Source: Chloroflexota bacterium (lineage in GTDB: Bacteria; Chloroflexota; Anaerolineae; Fen-1058). Taken from it: a stretch of DNA of 7,195 nucleotides. The notes beneath the pieces are model-generated. The model worked only from the letters and a program-made list of their open reading frames with translations. It had not been told where the DNA came from and did no database searches. Each line of letters begins with the position of its first letter. Position 1 is the first letter of the stretch. The translations under genes were made by a program, and so were the position numbers. The stretch covers positions 1 through 7,195 of the forward strand of contig JACRBO010000649.1 of the NCBI GenBank assembly GCA_016219235.1, read 5' to 3'. This document shows positions 5,594 through 7,195 of this stretch, in pieces.

Positions 5594-6829
5594 ATGTCTG
5601 ATCTGCAGCAACTTGGCCGCGACTTCATGGCGGCCATCGCCGCCAACGATCAAGCCCAATTCGAAGCCCTGCTGGCCGAAGACGCCGGCCTACGCCTGAA
5701 CCGCTGGGATGGGCGCGAGATCTACCGACCGCGCGCCCGCGTCATTCAACGCATTCGGGATGAGTGGGCGGCCTGGCCGGACGCCACGCTGGAGACATTT
5801 GACGTGCTGGCCGACGGGCCGCGTATCGCGATCGAGTACCGGATTCAAGCCACCGAAAACACCTTCTATGTGGAACACAACCGATCGGCTTTCTTGACGA
5901 TCACGGACAACAAGATCAGCACGATCGATCTGTTCTGCCCGGAGCCGATGTACAGTGCGCGCCGCAAAAACTGGATAGCACCTGCGACGTTGGAGGGCGA
6001 GGAGCTCAATCGCGTCTTGCAGAGCACGCGCTTCGGCTTTGACGTGCGCGAATGGATCTGGCCCGACTCCAGCAGCCGCATGAGTTTGCGCGGCGGACAG
6101 TGGGGCAACGGCTCCGCGCATCCGGGCGCCAACGGTGTGGGCGGCGTGCGCTGGACGGCGGAAGAAGCCGATCGACGCATTGAGGAAACTATCGCCTATT
6201 TCCGCGAACGCAACATCGGCTTCCAATGGTGGGTGGATGACACCACCGAGCCCGCCGATATGTGTGAACGACTGGAAAAGCACGGCCTGGTGCTGGCCGG
6301 CGATGCCGCCACGATGGCGCGCGTGGGGTTGGATAATCTGGACATCCCGATCAATCCCGACATCGAGATCGAGATCATGGACGGCTATGCTGAAGCCGCC
6401 GTCGATGCGATGTGTCACATCAACATCGTGTGCTTCCAAATGCCACAAGAGCAGATCGATCGACAGCGAGCGGGCTGGGTGGAGCGCATGCGCAATCCCA
6501 AGTTCCGCGAGAAAGAGATCAATTACCTCGCCAAAGTAGACGGACAGCATGCGGCCTTTGCCCGCCTGGTGCTGGGAGGCGGCATCGCCTATCAGGGCGG
6601 CGCAGGCACGCTGCCGGAGTTTCGCGGCCGGAATATCTACTCGACGCTGGTGCGCCGCCGTCTGGCAGATGCCCAGACGCGCGGCTACCATTTGGCCGTC
6701 ATCAACGCCGAGCCGTTGTCCCGCCCCATCGTGACACGCTGCGGCTTCAAAGAATATGGTCGCGCTTACATCTACGCCTGGATGCCCGTCATCGATATGG
6801 ACGTGATCAAGTCGTTGGTGCCGCAATGA
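5594..6829 (+). CDS. SnoaL/NTF2-like and GNAT acetyltransferase fusion protein
   Basis: A 411-residue soluble protein. Residues 1-116 look like an NTF2/SnoaL-like domain: helix MSDLQQLGRDFMAAIAAND, FEALLAEDAGLRLN, a WDGREIY turn, helix RARVIQRIRDEWAAWPD, then strands ending in ISTIDLFCPEP. Residues 187-411 resemble a two-lobed GNAT enzyme. The first lobe is degenerate, with FQWWVDDTTEPADMCERLEK (210-229) then HGL. The second has RLVLGGGIAYQGGAGTLPEF (324-343), the acetyl-CoA loop region R344-G-R-N347-I-Y349 and the end CGFKEYGRAYIYAWMP (383-398). The loop lacks both usual glycines (consensus RGRGxG), so activity is uncertain. ATG 5594 follows GAGG (5584-5587) by 6 nt. Upstream in-frame GTG 5465 lies in the repeats and before the terminator-like hairpin. 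Substrate unknown; an MFS gene follows after 125 nt. Confidence 0.85.
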   Translation: MSDLQQLGRDFMAAIAANDQAQFEALLAEDAGLRLNRWDGREIYRPRARVIQRIRDEWAAWPDATLETFDVLADGPRIAIEYRIQATENTFYVEHNRSAFLTITDNKISTIDLFCPEPMYSARRKNWIAPATLEGEELNRVLQSTRFGFDVREWIWPDSSSRMSLRGGQWGNGSAHPGANGVGGVRWTAEEADRRIEETIAYFRERNIGFQWWVDDTTEPADMCERLEKHGLVLAGDAATMARVGLDNLDIPINPDIEIEIMDGYAEAAVDAMCHINIVCFQMPQEQIDRQRAGWVERMRNPKFREKEINYLAKVDGQHAAFARLVLGGGIAYQGGAGTLPEFRGRNIYSTLVRRRLADAQTRGYHLAVINAEPLSRPIVTRCGFKEYGRAYIYAWMPVIDMDVIKSLVPQ

Positions 6830-6836
6830 ATTGAGT

Positions 6837-6864
6837 AATTGGTGATCGGTAACTGGTAATCGGT
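6837..6864 (+). repeat. heptamer tandem array, 4 units
   Basis: Four contiguous units: AATTGGT, GATCGGT, AACTGGT, AATCGGT, starting 7 nt after the stop codon of the fusion gene. They are the same unit type as at 5407-5480. The 7-nt register continues into the array at 6902-6943. Confidence 0.8.
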
Positions 6865-6901
6865 CACTACCACGCACTAAGCATCACGTTTCACGCAGCT
6901 T

Positions 6902-6943
6902 GCATCCTGCATCTCGCATCCTGCATCTTGCATCCTGCATCTC
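6902..6943 (+). repeat. heptamer tandem array GCATCYY, 6 units
   Basis: Six contiguous units alternate: GCATCCT, GCATCTC, GCATCCT, GCATCTT, GCATCCT, GCATCTC. The array ends 11 nt before the MFS start codon. An isolated GCATC at 6881-6885 is in register with it. Confidence 0.9.
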
Positions 6944-6954
6944 GCTCACTACCC

Positions 6955-7195
6955 ATGACCGTCCACTATGAACCGCCACCGCACGGCTGGCGCACGTTTC
7001 TCTTCCTGTGGGGCACGCAGTCGATCTCGGTGTTCGGCAGCGAGTTGACGTTCTTCGCGCTGAGCATCTGGCTGATGCAGACACTGTATCCGCGCGCCGA
7101 TCAAAAGCCCGATCTGGCCGTGGCGTTATCGGCGGTCAGCCTGTCGTTTGCCCTGCCACGTCTGCTGCTGATCCCCATCGCGGGCGCGTGGGCCG
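6955..7195 (+). CDS. MFS transporter, N-terminal part (partial)
   Basis: The first 80 codons of a gene that runs off the window. After a short polar start (MTVHYEPPPHGWR), span 1 reads FLFLWGTQSISVFGSELTFF and is followed by ALSIWLMQT. This aligns with span 1 of the MFS gene at 3197-4453 (shared L, IS, G, LT, A, W and QT positions), placing it in the same MFS_3-like exporter group. A ten-residue polar loop, LYPRADQKPD (44-53), is longer than in the paralogue. Span 2 begins near 54 (LAVALSAVSLSFALPRLLLI). ATG 6955 has no visible Shine-Dalgarno sequence: the 40 nt before it are pyrimidine-rich heptamer repeat. An in-frame TTG at 6928 lies inside the repeat and is less likely. The missing part should carry ten more spans. 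Confidence 0.85.
   Translation, partial: MTVHYEPPPHGWRTFLFLWGTQSISVFGSELTFFALSIWLMQTLYPRADQKPDLAVALSAVSLSFALPRLLLIPIAGAWA

Noticed and set aside
5690..6877. Long antisense open frame of 395 codons on the minus strand.
   Set aside because: It lies opposite the well-supported SnoaL-GNAT fusion, has a His/Asp/Arg-rich composition with no recognisable domain, and starts in the repeat. It is a shadow caused by GC-rich codon use.
6902..6943. CRISPR-like array.
   Set aside because: The repeats are 7 nt and contiguous with no unique spacers, and no cas genes are present.

Overview
The window is a gene-dense stretch of a GC-rich bacterial chromosome. All complete genes and both partial genes read on the plus strand. 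My best guess at the source is a member of the Chloroflexota (Anaerolineae-like). The reasons are the combination of DUF4097 and SHOCT-like proteins, ABC-2 permease pairs, GNAT and MFS genes, and spacers filled with degenerate 7-nt tandem repeats. No marker gene is present, so the assignment is tentative.

Region 1 (1-4453) is a compact run of genes. It starts with the last 50 residues of one ABC-2 type permease, followed by a complete paralogous permease. Next comes a 369-residue cytoplasmic protein with a DUF4097-like beta-repeat body and a C-terminal SHOCT-like helical hairpin. A two-lobed GNAT acetyltransferase follows, and its stop codon overlaps the start of an MFS exporter (ATGA). The two spacers around the complete permease each hold exactly five degenerate heptamers that start inside the preceding stop codon.

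Region 2 (4454-5404) is a small module: a 129-residue protein with the same SHOCT-like hairpin, now at its N terminus, and a 121-residue four-helix membrane protein of the YvlD/phage holin 4_2 family. It resembles part of the Bacillus yvlABCD envelope-stress operon. A weak promoter and an 8-bp hairpin precede the first gene. A perfect extended -10 (TGGTATAAT) and a 9-bp leader hairpin precede the second.

Region 3 (5405-7195) begins with two oppositely oriented heptamer arrays and a strong terminator-like hairpin that ends only 14-16 nt before the next start codon. A 411-residue protein follows, with an NTF2/SnoaL-like N-terminal domain and a GNAT C-terminal half. After two more heptamer arrays comes the start of a second MFS transporter, which runs off the window.

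Taken together, the genes look like an export and envelope-homeostasis neighbourhood: ABC-2 exporter subunits, two acetyltransferase plus MFS pairs, and three proteins related to the YvlB/LiaX and YvlD stress modules. Joint function in stress or toxic-compound defence is inference from context. The most unusual feature is the 7-nt periodic sequence that fills four of the spacers.
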